In this document: positions 36,300 to 48,402 of the stretch, one piece after another | How positions within the stretch are numbered: the stretch's first letter is position 1 | Layout: each line of letters starts with the position of its first letter | Source of the DNA: Ooceraea biroi | Lineage: Eukaryota; Arthropoda; Insecta; Hymenoptera; Formicidae | Direction of reading: 5' to 3' | Length of the DNA stretch: 64,000 nucleotides | Assembly (NCBI RefSeq): GCF_003672135.1 | Contig: NC_039512.1 | Coordinates: 4,062,874-4,126,873, forward strand | The notes under the pieces: generated by a model | Database searches by the model: none | What the model was told of the DNA's origin: nothing | The model's input: the letters and a program-made list of their open reading frames with translations, nothing else | Made by a program: the position numbers and the translations under genes

Positions 36300-38178
36300 T
36301 TAAAATTCTGTTATCATACGATTGTCAAGTAACTGTGCGCGTTGGTGATGGTATACAGAACAACCATGAGTCGTGAATAATAACTTCTCATACTCGATGT
36401 TGCTTCTGTTCAGTACATCACCATCGCTATGATTATGATCTTGTTTACTTATCAAACTAGAATTACCTGCTACCTGGTAGCAGCCTGTACTTGATGAGGG
36501 TTGTTGTTCTAAAGTACTGCAATTAACTATATTAGTTGGATTAGTGCTCATAGTATTTGAATCACAATCCCAATCCATGTCTTGTATTCTAGGCGATACA
36601 AACATCGCTGTGGTCTCTGAAAGAAAACAAAATTTCACCTAAGTTTAACAGTCCTTTTTTATATCATCCATTGTCGATATCTCAATACAAGAATATCAAA
36701 CCTTACTAACTGGGAAACGTATGGAGGTGTCTTTCTCCAATCCTGATTCGATTTTAGATATTTTGATTTTATGTAAAAAATTTAGGATATATATTTCATG
36801 AATATTCAGATGTTTAAAATTTTTCTAAAATCTATCGAGAGCAAAAATAAACGCCTCCATAGTTTTCCTTGTGAATACGCTAATTTGAGAAAAAGTATCA
36901 GCATTTTTACTTTCCATTGCACATCATTTATCTGTGATATAGAAGGTTGCACAGAAATCACATTAAGCTTCAAAATAATCTTAATACTAGCATATATCTG
37001 TAAACATATATAAATTTACAAATACATGTTAAAGGATTGAACGATATGTATCAATAACAAGTTACAAAATCCACATGTAGAGGATACGCATATACAGAAT
37101 AATTCACTTAAGGTATTAACACACCTATCCCCTGAATCATTAAAGATATTGAGATGCGCTTTTCGCTGAGATAACCTATAGCTACTAAATTGCCGTTTTT
37201 TTTGTAGAATTACTATTTGCAGAGATTCTGCTATCCTAACTTTGATTTTTTAAATGGATCTATGTTTTCCTTTTTATATTAAAGTACATTAAAGTTGATC
37301 GAAACACAAATACAAATAATAACGTTAATATTTGAACAAAATAATTGTCGCAAAGACAGAATTGATAAATTTGAACATTCTACCACCATTGTTTGTCTGC
37401 CATTGTCTAAAGATTGTGGTATGTAGACCCTCTGAGCAACAGCAAGCACGTGACGAAATGTTTAAACTTACTAACGCTGTTTCTGTGACACTTGTTTGCT
37501 CAAATATAATAAATGTTTTACATCTACATGCACAAACTTTATGTAAAAAGATCTCACAGTATCCACTGTGAAAAGTTTTATCATTTAAATATAAAATAAT
37601 ATGTTAGACATTATTTTAAATATTGTTATAACGAACTCACAAAAAAATCCACGATAAATTGCTAAAATACCAAATATCGGAATTTTAAGAATTTACTATT
37701 ACCCTTTCGACATTTTTTTACTTGTGGAATGGCTAGTTCATGATCCCGCGACAGATAATCACAAAACTTGCGCTTATGACCACAAAATCTCATCTCCTGT
37801 TGCTCTAGCGATCGTTGCTCTTGCAATTGTTCCTTTTGCAATCGCCAGAAGCAGCATTGCTGAGTACTATCGACGGTTTCTAATCGGGAGTCGTGCCTTG
37901 ATGGGGATTCTGAAATTACGCAATAATGTGAGAAATGTGGACCTGTGTTTTCTTCATACTTATGATTTATGATTATTAACAGAGCCGAAATCAACAATTT
38001 TTATTTTCAAGTAATATCAATTTGTTAAGTAATCGCAACTATTTGCGCAATTACCTTGCTGATCTTCACGCTTGAAGCATGGCACGTAACCATAATACGA
38101 ATCGGATGATATGCTGAACTGGCTGATAGTCACCATATTGTACATATCAGCGATCATCGGCTTAACCACCCACACCAT
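36300..38178 (-). CDS. Unrecognised three-exon gene, basic Cys/Gln-rich protein
   Basis: Exons 38055-38178, 37703-37909 and 36300-36616 join in matching phases with good acceptors (TAATTTCAG, CTTTCAG), giving 215 residues. The start MVWVVKPMIADMYNMVTISQ is followed by a Ser/Tyr segment, then a central block with QCCFWRLQKEQLQEQRSLEQ, a short Gln/Glu-rich coiled-coil-like helix, then FCGHKRKFCDYL and VKKCRK, a possible nuclear-localisation signal. The third exon is polar, Asn/Ser-rich and ends DNRMITEF. I do not recognise a family. Consistent phasing over three exons argues for a real gene. It is divergent from the HIG1-domain gene, with starts 450 bp apart. Confidence 0.65.
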
Positions 38179-38627
38179 AATTGAACGTATTTATCAAATA
38201 AACAAAGAATTGTTAAGTTTTGAAACTAACGATGCAGATTATTGCACAATACGAATGAATTGCGTATTCTAACCTAACAAGATCAAAGACGCGGATTGCA
38301 AGTTGTATTCAAATATATAATATTCACAGCAATACCGACAACACGACAAATACTGACCCCCGATTCGAGAGTCGAGAGTTTATACCACGTACATAAAGTC
38401 GCATACACACGGTGAGTTGCCGAATTTCACCAAACTTCAACCAATCCTCTCCTCTTATCCGCTTGGGAGTCCAATTGAAGTTCTCTGATTGGCTGCTTAG
38501 CAATGAATCTATGGAGCGCATGCTGCGCCGCCGGGGCACAGAACTTTCAAAGTATCGGTGAACTAAAAATACATCTGAGAAACATGAAAATTTGTACATT
38601 TGAAAAATAGTATTTTCAATCAGGGAT
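38179..38627. promoter_or_regulatory. Shared promoter between the unrecognised gene and the HIG1-domain gene
   Basis: Only 449 bp separate two divergent start codons. The centre (about 38380-38540) is less AT-rich than the flanks and holds two CCAAT-type sequences: CCAAT on the plus strand (AACCAATCC, 38437-38445) and the reverse ATTGG (TGATTGGCTG, 38487-38496). No TATA box at a fixed distance was noted. Bidirectional use is inferred from geometry. Confidence 0.5.
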
Positions 38628-39173
38628 ATGTCTAATGCAAAGGTTGACGAGTTAGATTGGTTGCAAGTACGAGAAGAGTTAGATAGCGCGTATGTTCAGG
38701 AGACGATACTTGAAAGGACGAAACGTAAATCGCGCGAGAATCCATTCGTACCGATAGGTAAACTAACCTCTAACGTTCGCCGTGTGAAAATCCGATCTTT
38801 TAAATCCAATTCATATAATTTTCTTAATTTATTTAAATGAACGTGCAAAATGCAATATGCTTTGAAAAGAAATAAAATATTCAGTTAAAATGTATGCAGT
38901 TTTTATAGAAGCAGTACTGCATTATATTTTTGCATAATAATGTAGACTGAGAAATTATTAAAAATCTGGCGAAATACAAGCGAGTTTTAGCAACTGATTA
39001 TGTTTCCAGGATGTATTGGAACTGCAGCAGCACTGACTTATGGACTTTACAACTTTTACAGAGGAAATAGACAAATGCAACAATATATGATGCGAACGCG
39101 TGTTGCTGCTCAAGCATTCACAATTTTTGCCATGGTAGCAGGATTTATATTAATCGGACCGAAATCAAAGTAA
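38628..39173 (+). CDS. HIG1 domain family protein, HIGD2A/Rcf1-like
   Basis: Two exons, 38628-38757 and 39010-39173, join in phase 1 (donor GTAAAC, acceptor TTTCCAG) to give 97 residues. The N-terminal half is charged and leads into ENPFVPIG. Exon 2 encodes the HIG1 domain: a first helix CIGTAAALTYGLYNFYRGN, the conserved QQYMMRTRVAAQAFT with the (R)xRVxxQ signature, and a second helix ending GFILIGPKSK. The family sits in the inner mitochondrial membrane and helps assemble cytochrome c oxidase and respiratory supercomplexes. Length matches HIGD2A. The reading frame without splicing stops soon after exon 1, so the intron is needed. Confidence 0.92.
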
Positions 39174-40089
39174 AACATCGTGACATTAGTTTATGAGCAT
39201 TATTACTATCTGTTTCTCCTGCTGTATGGAAAATGTATATAAACTATTTTTGCACTCGTTATATCGAGTGAAATATATCTAGTAAATACAATGTATTTCT
39301 AGACGAGAACAATGTTTTAAAGCAGGCATGTAAAAATGTATTTATAATTATAACTATGATTATATTTAATACAAATAATGTTAATTGCCAAAACATATTC
39401 TTGATATCTTTTCGTACAACATAAAACTATATGGATAAATTTCATAGCAACTTATTTTCCTTGAAATTACATGCACAAGTTATATTACATAATAAACTCT
39501 TTGGAAGCAAAGGCATAGTGGATAATTATATAAAAAAATAACCATTATTTTTGTTTATTATATTTTTTATTTGTTGCATACATAAATATACGTGTATTCG
39601 TCTTACAACCCTATTAGATATTGCAATGTTCCTACATATTTTGTAATAAATTCTTAAATGCATAGGGCTACTTTTATTTCTTTTTTTTATTAATATAACT
39701 CCAAAATATAACGTAAAAAAATGAGAAATTATTTCACCAAAATCTTTTGTACTTTTATACTCCTCTACGTCTCCACTTACTCTCAAATTTTCGATACATA
39801 CCGAATTATATATAATAAATATGTAATATGAATACATAGTTTTCAGTCAAAACAATATTTTTCCATTAATATTTATTAAACCGAGTATAACCATGTATCT
39901 AATCAAACAATATGTATCTTTTTCCTATCTTTAATACGTTAAATTAAAGCATTTGCTTTAATATACATTACTTCTGGATTGTAAAACACTGACGTAGAAA
40001 ATAAAAAAATCCTACCATATATATCTCTTTCGATGTACAATAATTCGGCACTTACGGTTTTCCCGTAAAAAAATGGTAAAAATGTTATG
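39174..40089. other. Convergent 3' UTR region
   Basis: 3' ends of the HIG1-domain gene (+) and the rhotekin-like gene (-). AATAAA at 39491-39496 is a candidate signal for the plus-strand gene. Very AT-rich, no coding frame with support. Confidence 0.5.
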
Positions 40090-43000
40090 TTACGCGTTAT
40101 TTTTATTAGAGGAAGCTAAGTGAGGCTTTAGGGTAATGGCACTTTGTTTAAACGCACCGCTGATACTCAGTGAACGTGAGCGCAAGCTTGTTAGACTATT
40201 TGTGGAACTACAACTGCTTAAACTAGTACTAGGTGTGAGATCAAAAATTGTTTGTACAGTAGGCCTTCCAGATGTATAATCCGACGGGATCGATTCTGCA
40301 ATGAAAGGCGCAGTAATTAAGAAATGACTGACCGAATTTAAAATTTTGAGAAGGGTCTCGTCAAATTTTATGATTTATGAAAAATTGTAACTTGCATATT
40401 TACCTATTAAAGGTGTCTCATCGTATAAAGAACCTTGTCTTTTATTGCTTATAAAAGAGTTTCTTGTACTTTCAATGCTGGATACTCTTTGAATAACTTC
40501 TGCGGCATGCTTCCACCTCGAATGATCGTGAGTCTGTGCCGACAAGAGCTTCGACCATTTTTGAGCTTCCTCCTTCGATTCGAACCTAATCGACAATGAC
40601 TTATCCATGCCATTGTTAGAATTGTTTATCAGAAGTTCTTTGCTGGAAGATTTCGATAATTGAACCGACGTTCCCTGCAAAAACAAATATATAAAAATTA
40701 CTTGAAATAAAGTAATAAATTTACGGCAAGAGATGTATATAAGATGCTAACTTTATCAACTGGTATCACGTGCTCCGGGTTTTGAGCTTCCTCTGCGTGT
40801 TTCTTCGATTCCCAAATCTTCAAATAAAATCCTTGTAGACGTGCCCAGTAATTCTGACCGTCTATGTTCACGCTGCCGATGCACGCTTCTTTGCTAATGC
40901 ATTCTGGCTGCGCCGCCAATCGACAACAAAAGTGGCCGAAGAGCGGTAGAGAGTGATACTTATTTTCTGGAAGAAGAAATCATGATACTGGAGTATTATA
41001 ATATATTCTATATAATATACACTATCATAAATATACGCTGAATCTCTCGTGTAACTTACCGACATTATTAATAACAAGATCATGCGTGTGAATATTGTCA
41101 TCCGTGTCGTCTAGGGTCAGTTTTGCACGAGCTACCAGGTCAAACTGTGGCCCACTGAAAAAACAATTTCTTATGAAAATGTTCACGATGGAAATGTGCT
41201 GAACTCGTACATTCATCAAATAAGAAACGACCTACGTCTTAGCGGAACTGAATTCGTCACGGAGCGAAGCGGCAAGCTTTTTGCCAACAGTTTTAGAGAT
41301 GGACGAATGAATAGTTTTTTTAATTCTCCTTGGCGTACTAGCGATACTTAGATCCTCTTGCAAAACGTGGCTGTAAATTTCTAAGACTACTTCGAACTCA
41401 GCAGGCACATTGTTACTGAAAGCAGACGTACAGTAAGTAACGTAAGTAACAAAGTATAACTTTTTAATATTACAACGCTACAACATTTTAATGTACGTTT
41501 ATCAAATTAACAGCACAACGACTGAATAGCTATAAGAATAGTTGGACAATTTATCAAAGCTTACAATATCAAGACATCGGCAAAACTGAGATCTGTATGA
41601 GCTCTATCGATGGGGCACAATAAGGAAGTGTCATGGATTTCCGTGCCCACTCGTGCCAAACAAAATACAGCGAATCGACGATGATCCCCGCGATTCTTGA
41701 AGTGATCAGAATCTCGCCACATTAGTGGTATTCTAAGATCCGAAATCGACAATTTGCCCATACTTCCAGGAATGCTGGAAAACGTATACGTTATTTAGCG
41801 CTATCACTAGTAGAATGACTAACTAAATTATGTTTCTTTACGTTATTTTTACCAAGAAATTAACGTACCACGGTTTTTTCAGAAGTTCGCGGCGACGACT
41901 CTGCAATTCCGCCATGTAAACCGACATTCTTTCATTGGAAGTAAGCAAAGCCTTGGCCGCTTCCAAGCTCTGAGCGCGATGTTTTGCAGCCGCGAGAAGC
42001 CTTGCTGAACCTTCTCTCATCTTGATTTCCACCTCGATTTTTTGCTCAAGATCGTACTCCTGAAACATACAATCATCGATGATATTTTAGTAATTAACTC
42101 AATCGTCGTTGTATAAATCTTCCATTAGAATTCGATCAGAATTTAATAAACTCTTGAAGAGAACTGTTCGAAAAACTTCTCTGTACAAGTATGTAGTTTA
42201 GAAATTTGCAGATGTCTGCAGATATTAAAATATGTACGAGCGCAAAAGAGGAAACCGATAGTTACGATCGAAGAAAAATCAAAGTATCAGCGATAAAAAG
42301 ACTGTCTGGCTAGCACGTGGCCGTCATGCGTTCATGGCATCGAGTTACATACCTAACGAAACGTCTTACCGTCACATTTTGCGAACGAATCATACTCATT
42401 TTACGAATCTTAATGAAATACCTATAGGCTGAAACATGCAATTTGTGCAAACTTAATTCGCCGATATGAAAACTTCCCCGTATTACTAATATCGATAAAA
42501 CAAACCTGATAATAAAACTAATAATATATAACAAAAGAAAGATAATATATAACAAGGTAGTAAAAACCTGAGAGGACATGATTTTTCCATTCATCTGTTT
42601 TTGATGCTTCGACGTGTAAAATTAGAATTTTCTCGTTTATACAGTCCGCTGCGCACGTTACAGGCGTAATGAATGAAAATTCTACGTTGGGATAAGAAAC
42701 AAACTTCACAAAAACGTAAATAAAGCTGCGCGTCTCTCACAACACTGGTTGTGAGCAGAACACAGAATCGGACTGAAATACCGACTCTTCGGGGAAGTGG
42801 CGAATGCACGAGGGGGTGACGTTCGCCTCGACAAATTGGCTCGCATACGCTTCTCCTTCCACCCTCGGGAAAGCACTTTAACATCACGGAATATCGATCC
42901 GCGGTTCAAGTTCCATATAGTCTGCGTGCACGAAATCACATTTATCCCTACGAATCGCACTCACACGCAATACACAAACACACACACAAGCAGAAAAATC

Positions 43001-45331
43001 GTATCTCTGTACTCTTACGAGACGTTAAATGCATTAAGAAGCGTGCCTAAATTTCATCGAGCATGTCCAATAATTCTTGTAACGTTTATATGAGACAGTA
43101 ATTCTATAAAAGAAAAAAAAGCTGATTCTACGAAAGATGAAGAAAGCAGCCAAAAATAACGGATGCATCAGGAAAATCAATAATGATGATGAATCATCGC
43201 ACATATTGTGCAATTTTGTATTCCGTTAACGTTAGCGTGACACATCCTTTACGCGACGCGGCACGACGCGACGCAGCCCATCAGGAATATATCATAGACC
43301 ACATACTCTGCCGTTGGCCTCGAATGAGAATTTTGCAACGACGGACGCAAGGGTAAGCGCGTCCACATTTAATCCCTGACCTCGGTCGCCAGTGCTGTAA
43401 CGAGCCGTGATGAAACTCGTTGATACGCGCTACATGACAAACGGGTTCACAAGTACAATGTAACAATTCGCGCGACTCTCCGCGCATTGTCGAATTTTTT
43501 TCTTGTATACATAATAATACATCCACGCGCGTTATAAAGCTAAAGCTGCGATCCGCGTTCGCAACAGCTGAGCGTTTCTTCCATTCTGTTTGTATCTCAT
43601 CTTGTTTCTTCAATGCCGCCGTTTAGTTGTCCTTCATTTTCCTACGTGTTCCCCTCGATATCACTTTCTCTCGCCAACACTTTCCCGACAGCTTGTCTGC
43701 CGAAAATAGTCGCCAGAAATCCAATACCCCGTGTAGTTGGGCCTGTATGGTCACCGTACGCGCGACGCGCCTTCTCGCATCTTCCATTCTCGCTTAAGGG
43801 GGGAGCCTGCTTTAGAACGTTGAAAATAAGGTATAATTTTACGAATTGTTTTGGAGAAACTATACAGAGGATCATTATAAAACTTTGATGCATTTATTAG
43901 TACATGTTTAAAGATAAAAAAAATTATTTTTTTATTTGAATATATCGCCTGTAGAGGTCGTCCTGGAGGCATCTTATTGTAAATTGGTGAGCATTCTCCT
44001 GCCTCCAAATTTCATCCAAACTGAAAAGTTGAAATATTTTCTTGTTATTTATGAATTCCCATCGTCGATGAACCTTTAATATTCATAAAAACATTAAGTT
44101 AAACAATTATTTTTGCATGAAAAAGTTCAAAAACTTTGCCTAAAAATCGTACTTTTGTGTTCTAAGCTCCACCATTTTGGCACTTTTCAACTTTTTTCTT
44201 CTCTCTTTGGTTCATCGACGATGGGAATTCATAAATAACGAGAAGATATTTCAATTTTTCAGTTTAGACGAAATTTGGAGGCAGGAGAATGCTCAGCAAT
44301 TTGCAATGCCGGCGACGCGGCTGCACTAAGATTTCTCCAGGACGACCTCTACAAGCGATATATTCAAATCAAAAAATAATTTTTTTTATCTTTAAACATG
44401 TACTAATAAATGCATCAAAGTTTTATAATGATCCGCTGTATAGTTTCTCCAAAAACAATTCGTAAAATGTACCTTATTTTCAGCGTTCTAAAGCAGGCTC
44501 CCCCCTTAAGTTTCCTCAAGAGCTGCGACACTTCATATGTCCAATGTTCGGATATCATCAAGCGCTATTCAACTACGTGGAACTACATTGATAATAAATT
44601 GCTATGCTCAAACGGAAGACGGTATAAATATCTGACACATAAATAATATAAACACACATACACACATATAGTGGATAATAAATATTCAACTACATCTCGA
44701 GGCCTTGCAACGATTTTCAGCAAGATTCGGTCGATTCGATTGACCAGCACCAGTGTAGCGAATCTTGCTTACGATCAGTGCCACTGAAAATGGTTTCATA
44801 TCCGTTTGACATTGCCATTCGCACATCCGACTGACGCGATATCACGCACAATGTCTAAAAATACGAGCGCCCGTGAGGAAACGCGAGTTTAGCTTCCGTG
44901 AAACGCACTACGTAGCACGCTGCTCGTATCTTTCCTCCAATAATTTAACTCCTCTTTACGCATGAATCCAGATTTCCGGCGGTCGCTCATTAAATCGATC
45001 GATTAACTCGAGAGTAAAAGGTCTACCTATTTCGTCACACTTTTGGAGATTCGTGCAATATCTCTCGGTTATAAATGAGCATTATTGACAGCATCGTATC
45101 TTTATCGCACGCAGTTGCACGCGAGAAGCCTACCTTGGAATTTCGTGCGATCTGCCGAACGTAATACAGATCCAGATCCTGAAAGACGTCATTCTTCCCC
45201 GGGAGCGCCGGGCTTCTCGATCGCGTCCGGGTGTCTTCGCTACTCGTGATGCATCTGTCGTTGATCCGATCTCTCGGCTTGCTCGCATTACGCGGATTCA
45301 ATATCGCCAAGTGTGGAAAGCAAGAATTCAT
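40090..45331 (-). CDS. Rtkn: Rhotekin-like Rho effector (HR1, anillin-like and PH domains)
   Basis: Core exons are 41869-42059, 41565-41774, 41236-41415, 41060-41154, 40752-40966, 40404-40674 and 40090-40295, all in phase. With the likely first exon 45134-45331 the protein has 521 residues. Exon 1 ends FQDLDLYYVRQIARNSK. The HR1 region follows (EYDLEQKIEVEIKMREGSAR, then YMAELQSRR), next the rhotekin-specific SISDLRIPLMWRDSDHFKNR, the C2-like anillin homology region with AEFEVVLEIYSHVLQ and VARAKLTLDD, then a PH domain (YWARLQGFYLKIWES to SKEEAQKWSKLLSAQ) and KQGSLYDETPL. Rhotekin binds active Rho and septin or anillin structures at the cell cortex. Two short alternative first exons (42370-42399, 42568-42594) also fit phase 0. 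A foldback element sits in the first intron of the long form. Confidence 0.9.
42370..42399 (-). other. Rtkn: Candidate short alternative first exon of the rhotekin-like gene
   Basis: Ten codons, MSMIRSQNVT, followed by a strong GTAAGA donor in phase 0. A second candidate at 42568-42594 (MNGKIMSSQ, donor GTTTTT) is in the same frame. Either would give a protein starting just before the HR1 region. Confidence 0.4.
43798..44505. mobile_element. Foldback element, copy 2, opposite orientation to copy 1
   Basis: A 708-bp element flanked by TTAA (43794-43797 and 44506-44509), ends GGGGGGAGCCTGCTTTAGAA and its complement. Read in reverse complement it follows copy 1 (29245-29949) almost base for base, including the asymmetric CCGGCGACGCGG insert in one arm (about 44307-44319). 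High similarity between the copies suggests recent movement. It lies in the first intron of the long rhotekin form. Confidence 0.85.
45134..45331 (-). other. Rtkn: Candidate long first exon of the rhotekin-like gene
   Basis: Starts MNSCFPHLAILNPRN and ends on a codon boundary at a GTAGGC donor. The end DLDLYYVRQIARNSK resembles the pre-HR1 segment of insect rhotekins. Phase 0 matches the next exon at 42059. Assignment by phase and resemblance. Confidence 0.6.
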
Positions 45332-47285
45332 TTTTTCCCCCGGTACGTTGCTGTTCGACGTGTATTAACCCGTGATCGAACGTGTCGAGATCATTTCAAT
45401 CGGGTCACGGTAACTCGCGAACGGGATCGATTCTGAAGGCGCATCGTCACAGATCGCCAGGCTCGCGCTTTTAACTCCCAGGGATGTAATCTCGCGAAAA
45501 AATACCATACGTGTAGCCAACAGTTTAGCACGGATCAGTCTTGCAAGTGGACACACGTGGCTCGTTTTTTTCTCGGAACCTTGACCTGAGAGCTCAGACG
45601 AGAAGAGGCGTTTCTCTGTTTCTCTCCTTGTAGAGACTCGAGTTAAGGTAGACAGAGGTGATCCAAGAACTTTTTCCTTGAAAACTTTCCACCGAATTTT
45701 GCTCAGCTTTATCACTTGATGTATATCTCTTTTTATCTCTCTCTCCGTTTCTCTCTCTTTTATCTATTTATACGAACTTCGTTGATCTCTAAAATCAGTC
45801 CCAAGTAAAGCAAACAAAAAGCATTTGGATTATCATTGCTTGAGGACTTCTTGTAGAATTTGTTAGCGCGACTAACGCGTCGTACTCGGGCTATTGTGTA
45901 CAATAAATGAAGATTCGGTCGTCCTGTCGTTTTGTATCAGCTACAAAACTCGTACCGACGTTGCACCTCCGCAATATCATGCAACTACGAGAGATGCTCT
46001 TCTGTCTTTTAATTCTCAAAACTTGCTCGCCTTGCTCGCTACTTCAACTTTTTCGTTTCCATATTAGTCAACGCCCAATTGTGTATCATGATTCACCGCC
46101 CAACAAGAACGATAGTATTTTCGAGCTATGTCGTTTTCACAAATCGTCGTAGAGGTTTTCGACAACGCCTTCCGCGCCACGTGCGAGATCCGGTGCGTCC
46201 AGTCAGTATCACACGAAAAGACAATTATCGGGGCTTCAATGCAACTGAACGAAATCGTTTGCAGCACGACTAGATCAGACTAGATACTTGCTTGGAGGAG
46301 CGAAAAAAAGAGAGCTTTGTACGGGCAACGGGAATACCGGTGCTGTTGTCGCGGTCGCGCGAAGAAATGGGGGAAAAAAGATACGTGGGCCGTTCTCGTG
46401 AGCACCCGACTAATACTGAATGACGCTCGACCATTCGACTGTGTTAAGCGTCAACAGGACGCACCAGCACTACGCACCACGCACGCACCACACGCGGTAA
46501 ATCAGCATAGTGGCGGGGAGGACCACCGGCGCTAACTGACAATAGATTGAATAAGAGAGCGGGCCAAGTACGGAGAATCGCCCACGCCAAAGCATCCGCC
46601 GACTTTTACGTACGCTTTTGATATATATATATATATCAATATATAAAATAAGGTTTATTTTATATCAGCGATCAACTTATTTTATATTACATATTATGTT
46701 ATTTTACGTACGCTTTATATATATATATATATATATAAATATATAAAATAAGGTTTATTTTATATCAGCGACCAACTTATTTTATATTACATATTATGAT
46801 GTACTAATATTATTTTATTTTATGCATTGTTAAATAATCGAAAATTATGACGTTTTGTCGTTATTGTATAAAATATTTATACAATGTTTATCGAGTATCA
46901 AACAAAGCATTAAAATTTAAGCACACAAAATTAGATTCTTTGATTCTGTCTACAATGCTGTATTGTGCTCTCTAAGAGCCATAAGCGTTTGTAGTATTAC
47001 AGGTTTAAACTGTTACAATTATTATATAAGCATGAAATAGAATATTTATAAATTTTATAAGAATCTAAATAAAAAACTTTTTTTATATCTTAATCTAATG
47101 ACTAAAAATAGTACCTCTTACAAGATGTAACGAAGCTTCACTGCTCTTTTATAAATAGCTACAATTAATACATTAATTATATTATTAATCGGTTCTGTTA
47201 TGACTTGTTATGTAAAAGAGGTGGTTTGTTCTATCTTTCTATGATATAGAATAGAAGAGAAATAAAAACATTTATAACAAGTATA
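45332..47285. other. Upstream region of the rhotekin-like gene, no further gene recognised
   Basis: 45332-46560 is mixed composition and may hold promoter and 5' UTR sequence. From 46600 it is strongly AT-rich with a tandem duplication (46604-46798). Short open frames (45365-45715, 45907-46152, 46317-46535) have no supporting features. Confidence 0.5.
46604..46798. repeat. Tandem duplication of about 97 bp
   Basis: Two near-identical units start TTTTACGTACGCTTT at 46604 and 46702, each with a TA run, AAATAAGGTTTATTTTATAT and AACTTATTTTATATTACATA. The second unit differs in TA-run length and by single bases. Confidence 0.85.
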
Positions 47286-47866
47286 CCCATACAGCACAAA
47301 AAGTTGAAATAACGTTGCGAAGATGTTACAATGTTGAATAGTAAAATATAAATATTTTTTCAACGTTGAATCTATGTTGATTCTTCTACATTGATTCTGT
47401 ATGTTGCTACAACATTGAAACAACATGTAACAAATAGATTTTATTAATTAATGGTCAATTTAAAGTTGTCATTCTTCTTATATGTAACAAATAATTCTAT
47501 TATATTTAGTAATAATTAATTAATAATGTTAAATCAATAGGTTTGTTCTTTTTCGCTGTGCTTCTGAACTAGTGCAATAAGTTAGAATGAAAGAAAGTAT
47601 ATTTGTTTCGCTCCAACTTATTGCACTAGTTCAGAAGTGCAGTAAAAAAGAACAATCCTAAGATCTAACAAAGGTTTCTAATTGAATTGCAATGTCTTGT
47701 AGACGTTGAATGCAATATCTACAAGACATTGCAATTCAACGGACATTAGACATTTATGCAATATCTTTTCTACGTCGAATCTACATTTTGCGATATTGAT
47801 GGAACATTGCAATGTTGCTATGCAACGTTTCTGAGATGCTGATTTAACGTTTGTGTGCTGTATGGG
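47286..47866. mobile_element. MITE-like element with CCCATACAGCACA ends
   Basis: The left end CCCATACAGCACA and right end TGTGCTGTATGGG are inverted repeats. The interior holds many copies of GTTGCAA/ACATTGCAATG-type words and an internal palindrome at about 47681-47741 (CAATGTCTTGTAGA against TCTACAAGACATTG). No coding frame. A separate 114-bp hairpin (47543-47656) is nested inside. A larger relative with the same ends is at 54716-55953. Confidence 0.7.
47543..47656. repeat. Nested palindromic element (hairpin with about 40-bp arms)
   Basis: TTGTTCTTTTTCGCTGTGCT and the following TCTGAACTAGTGCAATAAGTT are repeated in inverted form as AACTTATTGCACTAGTTCAG and GTGCAGTAAAAAAGAACAA, with a loop of about 30 bases. 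It interrupts the surrounding element, so it is probably a younger, small MITE. Confidence 0.75.
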
Positions 47867-48255
47867 ATATCTCCTCTCTGTCATCTGCGTCTAAATAACA
47901 GAAATCTGGTACATCCATACATATAAGTGAGTAAGCATATATAAATTCTATATAAATTATGTCGCAATTGGGCAACATATTTTGTACATGTATTTTATGT
48001 TATACGTGTATATGTACATTATGTTACATACATTTTATAAATTTATCAAATCTAACCTATTTGAGAATCTCAAATAGTTTTTGCACAGTTCTTTCAATAA
48101 GCACCGAATTTTACACGAAGAATTTAAATAAATATTTATTCACTTTTGCCAAATAACAAACTAAAGAGATCTCAATGAAGTGTATAACAAATTTGAAGGC
48201 AGCTCAACGGACTGCCGTAACTGCAAGATTGGTAAAATCCGTTAACTTGACTTAC

Positions 48256-48402
48256 CGCATGAGTTCTCGCATTTCTAATACTCTCCCGCCTGCGAACTCT
48301 CGTTTGATAATCATTCAAGCAACACAAATAATTGTTTTCTTTGTAACAGACCTCGTTTAACGACCTGCGTGACGTTTGAATGTTTTTTCTCCGCGGCGCC
48401 AT
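48256..48402 (-). other. Candidate 5' coding exon of unknown assignment
   Basis: A 49-codon stretch starts at ATG in the context AACATGGCGCCG (MAPRRKNIQTSRRSLNEVCY...) and ends ...ESIRNARTHA at a strong GTAAGTC donor, in phase 0. The only minus-strand gene downstream whose first internal exon accepts phase 0 is the rhotekin-like gene, 6.2 kb away, so this could be a distal first exon for it. No other exon of a separate gene is visible between. It may also be chance. Confidence 0.3.

Noticed and set aside
43613..44646. Open frames with a shared MHQSFIMIRC sequence near 29.1-29.9 kb and 43.6-44.6 kb
   Set aside because: The shared peptide is only translation of the foldback element's inverted ends, not a protein family.
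47320..47860. Repeated ACATTGCAATG-like words as a possible CRISPR-like array
   Set aside because: Spacing is irregular, units are short and degenerate, and they lie in an animal MITE with terminal inverted repeats.
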